Shown here: piece by piece, positions 10,701 to 18,670 of the stretch
Numbering within the stretch: position 1 is the stretch's first letter
Layout of the letters: every line of letters begins with the position of its first letter
Assembly (NCBI GenBank): GCA_964611895.1
Contig: CAZTDN010000004.1
Location: forward strand, 68,058 to 132,057
Direction of reading: 5' to 3'
Source of the DNA: JAIEOG01 sp964611895
Lineage (GTDB): Bacteria > Bdellovibrionota > FAC87 > UBA2466
Length of the DNA: 64,000 nucleotides
Notes under the pieces: model-generated
What the model was told of the DNA's origin: nothing
Databases searched by the model: none
Seen by the model: the letters and a program-made list of their open reading frames with translations, nothing else
Position numbers and translations under genes: made by a program

Positions 10701-12927
10701 TAAAAAAGAGCGCTTTGCAAAGTCAGGATTGAATATTGAGGTGCGCTATCTACCTACTTCGAGTGGCCCCACTCATACGATTCATAAGCTCCGAGTGACC
10801 GATCCGACGCCGGTCCTTATCGAAACAACGACTTATCGTTCGGTCCAATTAGAACGTATTCAACAGAATGGAGGATTTCGGGAAGTCGGAGGAGGTAAGG
10901 GAGATTTTGTATCGGCTCATGCTTACACCACGGAACTTTTGAACGGTCGAGACCCCAGCAATCCTGCTGTGGCGAGACAGTTACAACTCGCCAAAGAATC
11001 TGACCGGGATCTCCTCGCACTGATGGAGAAACAGAAGACTAAAAACGCCCGGTTTGTGGGCTTCAAACTTCTGAAGAGTGTTAATACTCCACCAGGAGAG
11101 AAGGCCGAAGAAACAGCAATGTCCAAATGGACCGATCCCAAACTAGGCTGGGAGTCGGAAATTATCGCCTTTGCCTCTCAAGGGGGCTCCTCCATTGTTG
11201 AGGATTGGATGCTAAAGAAAGATGTGGATCAAGCGCGTGAGCAGGCCCGAAATAGAGCCGACACGCTCAGAGCCAATGCGTATTTAAAAGCGAAATACAA
11301 AACCCAAAAAGAAGTCTTTGATTCCCAAAGCCCGACGGGAAAATCTCTCCACCACCTCGAAGCCGCGTTGAATACCTTTAAACTCGCTGCGCAAAACGCC
11401 TATGGAGACTCTTATTACGAAAACCCGGAGCTGCGTAATCTGGTGGACTCGCTTTCGACGCGTAATAGGATCTTGGCACTCGCCGGTATGGAGAAGGGCT
11501 TCGAGCACACACAGAAATCGATCGAGCAAAGCCGCAGTAACTTGCGAGCTTTGTTAGCAATGCTTTCCGATCCCACTCAAGGAAAAATAACCCAGCCAAA
11601 AGACAAGGGATTTGAAGCCGCCATGGGGGCACTCGCATCGCATTACCTAAAGATTGCTATGAGCCCACCCTGTGCCGAAACCGAAGAGCAGGCCAGGAGG
11701 CAACTAGTGGCCATCCAAAAATCTGCAGAATTGGCCGCAAGGGACAGTAGACCCGGAGCGCCAAAACCGGTGACCTTGAAAAACAGAGATCGCGTCTACC
11801 ATCGGCTCGCGAAAGACGGAAAGCTTTCTGTATCCGAGATCGTGTTCTTTGAGCAGCTCGCCGCTGCCGCGACTGCCAAGCAGCCACTCTTGGATCGTCA
11901 GCCCATCGAGACCATGGTCGACAAGCTCATTGCTACCAGAGATCAGCTGCATTTCTTACCCAAGGGCGATGCAAATGCGTTGATGCAAATCTATGCGCAG
12001 TCTGGCCATCTCCCCAGCGAAGAAAAAATCGCCGCGATGCGCGCCTATGCCGCTGCGGTTTCCAATCACCCTCGCTATGAACGCCTGACCAACCAACCCA
12101 GCCTCTCAAACCAAAAAGCGGCTCAGGCGCTCCGCCAGGCGGAATCGTCTGAATTGATCTCCGCGAACCCGAAAGCGCTCACCACGCAACAGATTCACAA
12201 GCTGCGCGAAGATCAGGACGCGGAGGTAGCGAAGATCCGCGAGAAAAAGAAATACTGGGCGGACCTGAGAGAACAGTGGCAGAAAAAGATTGCGCTCATA
12301 GACATCAAGCAGTCGGAAGTCGATGATTTCCTGAAGAACATTAAGTGGCGTGAAGAGAGACTGGGAAATGGTGCCCTCAAGAGAGAGAATTTCAAACTGC
12401 ATGAAGAAGTCAAGATGGCCCAAACCTACGCGGGGATGATAAAGCGGCTTACCGACAAGGCCCGTTCCCTAAAGATGCAAATCGACTCAGTTTCGGAGCA
12501 GATCCAAGGATGTTCTGAGCTGGCGGAAATAGATCGTTTGGAAAAAGAAGCCTCGCCCAAAACAGAAATCCTAGAAATCGAAAACTGGAAATACACTACC
12601 AAGCCCGGGTTTCCTGACCCAGTCACCGAAAGCAAGGCCAACGGGTACCCGGATCACTGGTTTTTCTGGCAAGAACCCTCCCTTCCTCTGGTACACCAGG
12701 CCGGCACGCTGGAGGTCGACATTGAAGGAAAACAATTGATGCACGAGTATTTTAGACAGATGCGAATGCTCCAAGCGACAAGCGTTGTCGCTACTTATGT
12801 GGGAACCGTGGCTGAAGAAGAGCCGACTTGGAATTCAAACGACCGGTCCTACCCGACACGTATCGCGCCGGGCCCTAAACCACCGCCGAAATCGTCCCAG
12901 CAAATACCTGACGTTGCAGGTCTGTAA
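7780..12927 (+). CDS. Giant secreted coiled-coil protein of unknown function
   Basis: 1715 residues from a GTG preceded by a G-rich ribosome-binding site. An N-terminal Sec signal (LSLCVRLSLCVAII) has a likely cleavage after AHA at residue 25. Residues ~145-200 are Pro/Gly/His/Asp-rich linker. Around residues 487-528 is a small-residue-rich hydrophobic segment (AAATGGPATAAVVTVIKL, then SLIGLF), followed directly by a long amphipathic coiled coil to ~640. A beta-richer part lies near 930-1080, and a second, highly charged coiled coil spans ~1470-1600. The C-terminus ends in Pro-rich residues with no barrel signature or sorting motif. A hydrophobic segment flanked by coiled coils recalls alpha-helical pore-forming toxins, but I recognise no catalytic or named domain. 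It is monocistronic between two unrelated operons. Confidence 0.85.
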   Translation: MKHLSLCVRLSLCVAIITPHHAAHAVPTKTDKLNAELLKDSANTVRSSPSYYLARSGHILSYLVQHAKTSESRAAAGWTLVQLAQSLLSQKGLYEGRKAKARMDELLKAVERDKGSTVKVELEEALMFAGVPEESIPHPYEKPRPPRDDYKGPAFNLPHDHPSGHGTSPGKGAPGDYVDSISGRGVSPSYQMEDPERWKEAQDLAAFGLEDAVKSNSDEEIARIARQRYYAQSFTHPDMPQPGTPGFSEAIKNIDATGALVEDRILNELAPEKTNGTQFFNLADKLAPGAFLFGPEAGAAAKSAAAIGKKYGPDAVWLLKQSGFSASGLSTLNGVDRATILGNGALDDLAQLNYLAAKHPEVRALLDKIELKYGGVAHSQIPAKDRNAKLPGYTHHIENTQPKNRGANMRALARVNPQSNLATLNKVKAGEPIRAPNGKTAEELANPPAEGETPEKKLERIRSLQHIHAVASDLREIAQRLGAPKELVATLMVAEAFTSIAVAAATGGPATAAVVTVIKLVQSLIGLFDDGPSPMERLHQEIVALRKQMEALSDQITEQNRALSAEVRHQFRLTLQMLAHLEQKSDRRFDALDKQVARSRGQLEDILTEQERQNFRQDEQLQKNDLKNVNSSLKILTPSWSTQRSQRRDLSTKNNTVDPSSYDKELREIMEFGLIHSRDPHWTGSPHLDKSAEPANRNATGASSIDTATKLDENLVQELNRITPGSGMAPLDSALKALGLPSIAVPLTKEEKSALQITPSEPFRDEAPMDITAWKTGAEKLATAMDHVQKSLPEYETQFKDLQCSADPNLEKLRLYMKKGYEQRARLENLVPRDSNNRPSSAHLATLLGNYEHYLEQANATLQLTRNEFFREDPAATDLNNPIDTDELRKNFASTLNADIEYCPQPIGSSSANKSTIHGPKRKLRTPQEWAKLVPEEYLHLAKLSPGSAIQICYSDPGFTEFSDKWSEVDDSTVKKERFAKSGLNIEVRYLPTSSGPTHTIHKLRVTDPTPVLIETTTYRSVQLERIQQNGGFREVGGGKGDFVSAHAYTTELLNGRDPSNPAVARQLQLAKESDRDLLALMEKQKTKNARFVGFKLLKSVNTPPGEKAEETAMSKWTDPKLGWESEIIAFASQGGSSIVEDWMLKKDVDQAREQARNRADTLRANAYLKAKYKTQKEVFDSQSPTGKSLHHLEAALNTFKLAAQNAYGDSYYENPELRNLVDSLSTRNRILALAGMEKGFEHTQKSIEQSRSNLRALLAMLSDPTQGKITQPKDKGFEAAMGALASHYLKIAMSPPCAETEEQARRQLVAIQKSAELAARDSRPGAPKPVTLKNRDRVYHRLAKDGKLSVSEIVFFEQLAAAATAKQPLLDRQPIETMVDKLIATRDQLHFLPKGDANALMQIYAQSGHLPSEEKIAAMRAYAAAVSNHPRYERLTNQPSLSNQKAAQALRQAESSELISANPKALTTQQIHKLREDQDAEVAKIREKKKYWADLREQWQKKIALIDIKQSEVDDFLKNIKWREERLGNGALKRENFKLHEEVKMAQTYAGMIKRLTDKARSLKMQIDSVSEQIQGCSELAEIDRLEKEASPKTEILEIENWKYTTKPGFPDPVTESKANGYPDHWFFWQEPSLPLVHQAGTLEVDIEGKQLMHEYFRQMRMLQATSVVATYVGTVAEEEPTWNSNDRSYPTRIAPGPKPPPKSSQQIPDVAGL

Positions 12928-12933
12928 GGGCGT

Positions 12934-13254
12934 TTAGAGATTGCGCAGCAGCGCCATCGAAGAGACGCCGACGAGAACGGCGAAGAGAAGGTTGCGCGTA
13001 AAAATTCCGGCGAGCACCGTGGGAACCGCGGCGATCAGAGCAAAGTTGAGACCCAGGCCCACCACGGATTCTGCGGGCACAAAAAGCTGCGGCACCACAA
13101 AAGACGACAAAATAGCCACGGGCACATAACGCATCCACGCAGCCACTCCAGGACGAAATGTAACCCCGCCCAAAAAAACGAAGGGCAATAACCTACACAG
13201 ATAGGTCACTACCGCCATTCCCAACACCGTCAACCAGACTTTATGCGCGTCCAT
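12934..13254 (-). CDS. azlD: AzlD-family branched-chain amino acid transporter small subunit
   Basis: A 106-residue membrane protein with about four hydrophobic helices and the AzlD segment TYLCRLLPF near its start. The ATG at 13254 was chosen over an in-frame codon at 13275 because the extra residues are polar and atypical. It overlaps the end of azlC by 14 nt, so the pair is translated together. AzlCD/BrnFE pairs export branched-chain amino acids, and some also export methionine. The pair ends 6 nt from the convergent stop of the giant secreted protein. Confidence 0.88.
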   Translation of the reverse strand: MDAHKVWLTVLGMAVVTYLCRLLPFVFLGGVTFRPGVAAWMRYVPVAILSSFVVPQLFVPAESVVGLGLNFALIAAVPTVLAGIFTRNLLFAVLVGVSSMALLRNL

Positions 13255-13963
13255 GGCGCTCCATCCGCATTCCAAGCAAAGGCGCTACCGCCGCCGCAGC
13301 TAAAGGTGCAAACCATGCCAAGCCTACATAGTGGGTCAGCAATGCAATCGCACCCGCAAAGCAAGCGACCGCAAAGGTCTCTCGCGTTTTGATTTGCAAG
13401 ACTAACACCGCCAGGATCATGGCAACCAGAGCGTAGTCTAGCCCCAATCCGTGCAACTGTGAGGTATCGCCCCCCAGCAAAAAACCTAGCACTGTCCCGC
13501 CCACCCAAGCCCCGTGGGCAGCGGCTTGTATCCAAAGTGCTCGCGCTGGGGAGACCTCACTCCCATCCCGAGGGTTGAGCAAAAGCGCAAACGTCTCGTC
13601 CGTGAGTTGAAATGCGAAGAGCAATCGCACCCAGCGCTTCCATCCCGCAGCCGTTTTGGCAAAAGCAGAGCCCATCAGCATTAAGCGCGAATTCACCAAT
13701 AACGTGACCGTCACAATCAGCCAAACTGGCTGCGACGTCGCCAGCATCCCCAAGGCAACGACCTGTGAAGTCCCCGCGTATACCAATGCACTCATCAAAA
13801 CAGATAAACCAAAACTCAATCCCTGTTCGCGTGCCAAAACCCCAAATGCAAACGAAACAGCGAAAAAAGCCAAAGCGAGCGGAATCGTCTCCGTTGGAAC
13901 TCGAAAGGCTGTTGGGGACGCTGCTGCAACAGGAGAATGGGCGTATTGCGGGACGTTTCGCAT
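13241..13963 (-). CDS. azlC: AzlC-family branched-chain amino acid transporter large subunit
   Basis: A 240-residue polytopic membrane protein of the AzlC/BrnF family, with the conserved segments SFAFGVLAREQG, SALVYAGTSQ and LVNSRLMLMG, and FQLTDETFAL in the middle. The start at 13963 was chosen because GAGGAAGTC precedes that ATG at good spacing; an upstream frame to 14002 lacks one. It lies 91 nt downstream of the MetE-core-like gene on the same strand, so it may belong to the metH transcription unit. Given that, methionine and/or branched-chain amino acids are plausible substrates (inference). Confidence 0.9.
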   Translation of the reverse strand: MRNVPQYAHSPVAAASPTAFRVPTETIPLALAFFAVSFAFGVLAREQGLSFGLSVLMSALVYAGTSQVVALGMLATSQPVWLIVTVTLLVNSRLMLMGSAFAKTAAGWKRWVRLLFAFQLTDETFALLLNPRDGSEVSPARALWIQAAAHGAWVGGTVLGFLLGGDTSQLHGLGLDYALVAMILAVLVLQIKTRETFAVACFAGAIALLTHYVGLAWFAPLAAAAVAPLLGMRMERHGRA

Positions 13964-14054
13964 GACTTCCTCGAAGTGTCGGCAAACTAGCCCAAATCTC
14001 AAATCAAAATCAAGAAAATGCCGGAAGGATTCTAGTAGAACTTGCTATGTATCG

Positions 14055-15098
14055 TTAACAAGGCAACACGCTATTTCGTGCCTGAACCAGCTGAGAATAG
14101 ACCCCTTCAGCGTCCTTGGGCGAATGCAAGGCTAGCCCGCAAGCAGGTGTCCACAAGGCATTTTCGGCAACCTCTCGCCCTAATTCTGGCCCCAAGCCGC
14201 GCTCCAACCGCGCAAACACAGCAGCGGCGAGGGCTCCAGCCGAGTCCAGTCTGGCCGGGCCGGACGTTGGAATCACTCCCAACCCCAAACGCCCCCTCCG
14301 CTCCACAAAAGCCGGCAACCACTCACCCGCCTGCAACAACGACTCTAACGAAAGGCGGGTATCCAACGACAATATATCCAACCCCAAAGTCGATAAAAGC
14401 TCCCAACGCGTATTGCTACAACAGTGCAATCCCACTGAAACGCCTTCTTTTTGGAGCGCTTGAATCAAGAGTTTGAGCTCCTGCAAACCTAACAAGTGAG
14501 TGGGATTCTGATCCGAAAGCACAAAAAGCGCTGGCTCATCTAGAAACAAGATTGTCTGCACCCCTTGCGCTCGCAACCTGCGAGTCATCCCCAACGCTCT
14601 TGCCAAAATCAGACGAAACACTTGGCGCCCGATAGAAGACGCCTGATCCATTCTCTGGCCGGTTGTAGTCCGTAAAGTCCACTGCGCCGTTAGTGGTCCC
14701 ACGATTTGGATCTTGGCCAAGTGACAGTTTCTCTCTTGCAACTCCCACAGAAAGGGCTGCCAACTGCTCGATGTCGCAGCCGAAGGCTCAAAAGCCTCAA
14801 AAGCGTTCGCGCTGGCCACCTGGTCGAACGCATGCGAAAGCCTTTGATCAAAGCTCGCTGCATTGCCTTCCCAGACTTTGGTATCGAGCAAAACGCTCCC
14901 ATCCTTTTCTACTTGGATGCCGGGCAACCCTTCTGTCCCTTGGGGTAGCGCAAACTCCCAGGCATTGCGCATCGGGATCTGCGGCAAAAAAGGGATATCA
15001 AAACGAAACGCATACTCTAAAGCCGCATCGATATTGTGATGGGGAAGGCTGCCAATCCCGGTCGTCGCCCCCGATGGAATGGATGGCTTTGAGCTCAC
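14055..15098 (-). CDS. MetE-core-like zinc methyltransferase coupled to metH
   Basis: 347 residues resembling only the C-terminal catalytic barrel of cobalamin-independent methionine synthase. Recognisable parts are TTGIGSLPH near the start, VGPLTAQW, FLDEPALF, a His-x-Cys zinc motif (His225, Cys227), an acidic residue at the usual Glu position (Asp246 in LSLDT) and the final ligand Cys320 in TPACGL. The HxC...acid...C set matches the MetE zinc site with Glu replaced by Asp. The N-terminal folate-binding half of MetE is absent. The GTG start overlaps the metH stop (GTGA), so it is translationally coupled. It may be a corrinoid- or MetH-dependent methyltransferase of the core-MetE type; the URO-D superfamily is the alternative. 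Confidence 0.8.
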   Translation of the reverse strand: MSSKPSIPSGATTGIGSLPHHNIDAALEYAFRFDIPFLPQIPMRNAWEFALPQGTEGLPGIQVEKDGSVLLDTKVWEGNAASFDQRLSHAFDQVASANAFEAFEPSAATSSSWQPFLWELQERNCHLAKIQIVGPLTAQWTLRTTTGQRMDQASSIGRQVFRLILARALGMTRRLRAQGVQTILFLDEPALFVLSDQNPTHLLGLQELKLLIQALQKEGVSVGLHCCSNTRWELLSTLGLDILSLDTRLSLESLLQAGEWLPAFVERRGRLGLGVIPTSGPARLDSAGALAAAVFARLERGLGPELGREVAENALWTPACGLALHSPKDAEGVYSQLVQARNSVLPC

Positions 15099-18000
15099 GT
15101 CGTGCCCACGGAGAAGTAGCTTGCGTTCGGGTGGTGAAATACAAGTGCCGAGACGCTCGCTTCTGGATCCATCATGAAACCCTCCGTCAATTCGACGCCT
15201 ATTTCAGCTGGACGCAAAAGGTCAAACAACGCTGCCTGATCGTCCAAGCGCGGACACGCTGGGTAACCAAATGAATAGCGTTTCCCTCGGTACTTTGCTT
15301 GAAAGCGATCCAGAAGTGTCGCCTCCGGGCTATCGGGAAACCCCCAAAAGCCCCGGATCTGAGAATGCAAGAGCTCCGCATAGCCTTCCGCTGACTCTAG
15401 GGCCAGGACTTGAATGATGTGCGACTGCAAGTACTCCCCTCGGTTTTTGAGCTCTTCCGCCAAAACCCGGACTCCTTTTCCCACTGAGACCACGAACGCC
15501 GCTACAGAGTCTCGCACTTGCTCCCAATCTGGAGGGTGACCACTACGGGAAACTGGATGTACATAGTCTGCGAGGCAAAGCCCATCGACCTTTTTCTGAC
15601 GGGGAAAATCCAAACTTACCGACTTGCCGTCCGCGGCGCGCAAGTGCAATCGATTGCCGTCGGAGGCTGCTTTGAAAAAGGAGTACACAGCCACGGGTTC
15701 CATCGCAGGTGTCCCCCGATACATTTTTTTGGCTTGCTCCACTGCGGTCCAGATCCCATAAGACTTTGGATCCTCTTGTTCCCATTTTCTCAAACTTGCG
15801 GGAGTCGCCTTTAACGAATCTAGCTCCCGGACGATCTTGCCGTTGATTCCCAAGTGCCGGCCGTACACCATCATCGGGTTCATGAACTTCCAAACCGTAT
15901 CAATCGGTGTGTGGCGCAAGACATGACGATCCCAGTCTGGAACCATTGGAGTCTGATCCAAAATGGGAACCGAGGAGGAACGTGTTTGTGGTTCTGCCAC
16001 TTCTACTTTGGTAACCGTGGGCTCACTCGCCAGAGCAAGCCTCCGATGCGCGAGCTCCGACTTGAGCTTTTCAAACCCGGATTTATCCACAATTGTTTTT
16101 GCGAGTTCTAAACCCGTCATCGCATCCGATGCGTAGGCGACCGTCCCAACGTAGGCTTTGGAAATTTGTTTATCGACAAAGTTCTGAGTCAGCGCCGCTC
16201 CCCCGACCAACATAGGAGGCGTGACGCCCGCCTTGGAGAGATCGTCCGCAGTAACAACCATCTGTTGCGCCGATTTCACCAATAAGCCTGATAACCCGAC
16301 GATATCAGGTTGGTGCTCTCGAATGGCATGGATCAACTGCTCCGGTGGCACTTTTATCCCCAGATTCACCACCTGAAAGCCGTTATTGGCCAGGATGATT
16401 TCAACCAGGTTCTTGCCGATATCATGCACATCGCCTTTAACCGTCGCTAGCAAAACCTTGCCTCGGCTGGAGGATTCGGTTTTCTCCATGAAGTTTTCCA
16501 AATGGCTAACTGCTGCCTTCATGGCTTCTGCGGACTGCAGCACTTCGGCAACAATCAATTGGTTCGTGTTGAATAGGCGCCCGACTTCATCCATCCCCTT
16601 CATCAAGGGCCCATTGATGATTTCAAGCGGAGCGAGTGTCTTTAGCGCTTCATCCAGGTCGGCGACCAATCCGTCCTTAGAGCCTTCGATAATGTATTGA
16701 GGCAAGCGTTCCATCAGGGGGAGGACGATGCCACTCGCCTTTGCGCTGGGCGCTTTGGTTCGAAAATGCCCCGCAAAAGCAGCCACCGGGTCTTCGCCCC
16801 GATTGTACAAGAGATCCTCGGCTAAGCGACGTTCCGCTTCGGGAATACTCGCATAGCGCTCAAGCTTTTCGGAGTTCACAATAGCCAAGTCTAACCCCGC
16901 CTGCACACAGTGGTACAGAAACACAGAGTTCAATACCTCTCGTCCCGCTTCGGGGAGACCAAAACTCACATTCGAAATTCCGAGCACCGTGCGCGTGCCA
17001 GGAAACTTTTCTTTGATCAACCGAATGCCTTCAATGGTCTCTACAGCAGAGCCAACGTACTGTTTATCTCCCGTAGCGCAGGGAAACACGAGAGGATCCC
17101 AATAAATATCTTCCGGAGCCAGCCCGTACTTTTGGGTGAGCAAGGCGTAGGAACGCTCCGCAATCGCGAGCTTTCGCTGGCGACTGACACCCATGCCTTG
17201 TTCCGGATCGTCGTCGATGGTACCCACGACCACCGCAGCCCCGAATCTCCTGACCAGCGGCAGAACTTTTTCGTACCGCTCTTCGCCGTCCTCGAGGTTG
17301 ATCGAGTTGATCAATGCTTTGCCTTGGGAATAGGTCAAAGCCATCTCAATGACTTTTTCATCCGTACTATCAATCATTAGCGGAACGCGGACTTTTTTGA
17401 CGGCAAGCTCCAGAAACTGGCGCATGTCGGCCATTTCATCCCGATCGGGATTGGCCAAGCAGACATCGAGAATTTGGGCACCACTTTTGATCTGAGCGCG
17501 AGCGATATCTGAGGCTTCATCAAATTTTTCTTCGCAAATCAGTTTTTTGAACTTACGACTTCCGATGACGTTAGTGCGCTCGCCCACAATGACTGGGCGC
17601 ATTTCATCGGTGATTTCCAAAAAATCGACACCCGATACCACCGATCTCTTTGCCGGATTTGGGACAGGTGCCTTTTTGGAGTCGACCAACTCCGCCAAAG
17701 CAGCGATGTGCCCAGGCGTAGTGCCACAACACCCACCCACCAGGCCAACCCAGTTTTTGTCGACAAAACGGGAGACCACTCGAGCAACCATGGCTGGAGA
17801 TTCTAAATAGCAGCCATTTTCGTCGGGCAATCCGGCGTTGGGTACACAGGCCACCGGAAACGGAGAGGACGCTGCCAGCGAGCGGATAAAATCGGTCATG
17901 AACTCAGGACCGGTTGCGCAGTTTAGTCCAAGGTACAGCAATTCATGGTGCGCTACACTCGCCAGCAGCGCCTCAATGCTTTGGCCAGCCAACATGGTTC

Positions 18001-18604
18001 CCATGGGTTCAATGGTTGCTGAGATTGCCACTGGCAACCGTCGCTTCTGCTCGACCATAGCTTGATCGCAGCCCAATAAAGCCGCCTTGACGTTGCGCGT
18101 GTCCTGACAAGTCTCCAGAAGCAAGTAATCAACGCCTCCTTCGATCAGCGCCGAGGCTTGTACTCGAAACTCGTCCACCAGACGTTCGAAAGTCACCCCT
18201 CCGGTGACTGAAATAGCTTTGGTGGTTGGGCCAATCGAACCCGCAACAAATCGCGGTTTGGCAGGCGTGGAAAATTTAAGCGCTGCCTTGCGGGCGATCT
18301 GGGCCGCGGCGAGATTGATTTCTCTGGCTTTCGATCCAAGAGAAAACTCATCTAAAACCAAAGGCGTTCCGCCAAAGGTATTGGTTTCGATGATATCGCA
18401 TCCGGCCCGTAGATAATCCGAATGGATCTCTTCGATGAGTTCCGGACGGGTCAAAACCAAGTACTCATTGCACCCTTCGTAATGGGTTCCCCCGAAATCC
18501 TCGGCCGTGAGGTTGCGATCCTGAATGGCAGTCCCCATTGCCCCGTCCAGGACAAGAATACGTTCTTTTAATAGTTCTGTTAGTGAAGGCGTGGTGTTTT
18601 TCAC
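15095..18604 (-). CDS. metH: Cobalamin-dependent methionine synthase
   Basis: Full-length MetH, 1169 residues, GTG start. It transfers the methyl group of methyltetrahydrofolate to homocysteine via cobalamin. Domains in order: the homocysteine barrel (LDGAMGT, NTFGG, zinc Cys292-Cys293 in GGCCGTTPG), the pterin-binding barrel (VIGERTNVIGSRKF), the cap and B12 domain with the cobalt-ligating DVHDIG motif (His727), and the AdoMet-binding activation domain (GKRYSFGYPACP). No domain is missing. It lies 66 nt downstream of the carboxyltransferase gene; I saw no SAM or cobalamin riboswitch in that gap. Downstream is the coupled MetE-core-like gene. Confidence 0.97.
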   Translation of the reverse strand: MKNTTPSLTELLKERILVLDGAMGTAIQDRNLTAEDFGGTHYEGCNEYLVLTRPELIEEIHSDYLRAGCDIIETNTFGGTPLVLDEFSLGSKAREINLAAAQIARKAALKFSTPAKPRFVAGSIGPTTKAISVTGGVTFERLVDEFRVQASALIEGGVDYLLLETCQDTRNVKAALLGCDQAMVEQKRRLPVAISATIEPMGTMLAGQSIEALLASVAHHELLYLGLNCATGPEFMTDFIRSLAASSPFPVACVPNAGLPDENGCYLESPAMVARVVSRFVDKNWVGLVGGCCGTTPGHIAALAELVDSKKAPVPNPAKRSVVSGVDFLEITDEMRPVIVGERTNVIGSRKFKKLICEEKFDEASDIARAQIKSGAQILDVCLANPDRDEMADMRQFLELAVKKVRVPLMIDSTDEKVIEMALTYSQGKALINSINLEDGEERYEKVLPLVRRFGAAVVVGTIDDDPEQGMGVSRQRKLAIAERSYALLTQKYGLAPEDIYWDPLVFPCATGDKQYVGSAVETIEGIRLIKEKFPGTRTVLGISNVSFGLPEAGREVLNSVFLYHCVQAGLDLAIVNSEKLERYASIPEAERRLAEDLLYNRGEDPVAAFAGHFRTKAPSAKASGIVLPLMERLPQYIIEGSKDGLVADLDEALKTLAPLEIINGPLMKGMDEVGRLFNTNQLIVAEVLQSAEAMKAAVSHLENFMEKTESSSRGKVLLATVKGDVHDIGKNLVEIILANNGFQVVNLGIKVPPEQLIHAIREHQPDIVGLSGLLVKSAQQMVVTADDLSKAGVTPPMLVGGAALTQNFVDKQISKAYVGTVAYASDAMTGLELAKTIVDKSGFEKLKSELAHRRLALASEPTVTKVEVAEPQTRSSSVPILDQTPMVPDWDRHVLRHTPIDTVWKFMNPMMVYGRHLGINGKIVRELDSLKATPASLRKWEQEDPKSYGIWTAVEQAKKMYRGTPAMEPVAVYSFFKAASDGNRLHLRAADGKSVSLDFPRQKKVDGLCLADYVHPVSRSGHPPDWEQVRDSVAAFVVSVGKGVRVLAEELKNRGEYLQSHIIQVLALESAEGYAELLHSQIRGFWGFPDSPEATLLDRFQAKYRGKRYSFGYPACPRLDDQAALFDLLRPAEIGVELTEGFMMDPEASVSALVFHHPNASYFSVGTT

Positions 18605-18670
18605 AGGGGAAATAGAATATCCGGCTGAGCCCGAGAATCCAAGCTTCTTTCAACAAGGGGCGTCAATGCC

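Noticed and set aside
13656..14135. 159-codon plus-strand frame over azlC
   Set aside because: Antisense to a clear AzlC sequence; no ribosome-binding site or family match.
18605..18670. SAM or cobalamin riboswitch ahead of metH
   Set aside because: The gap is only 66 nt and holds no recognisable aptamer elements.
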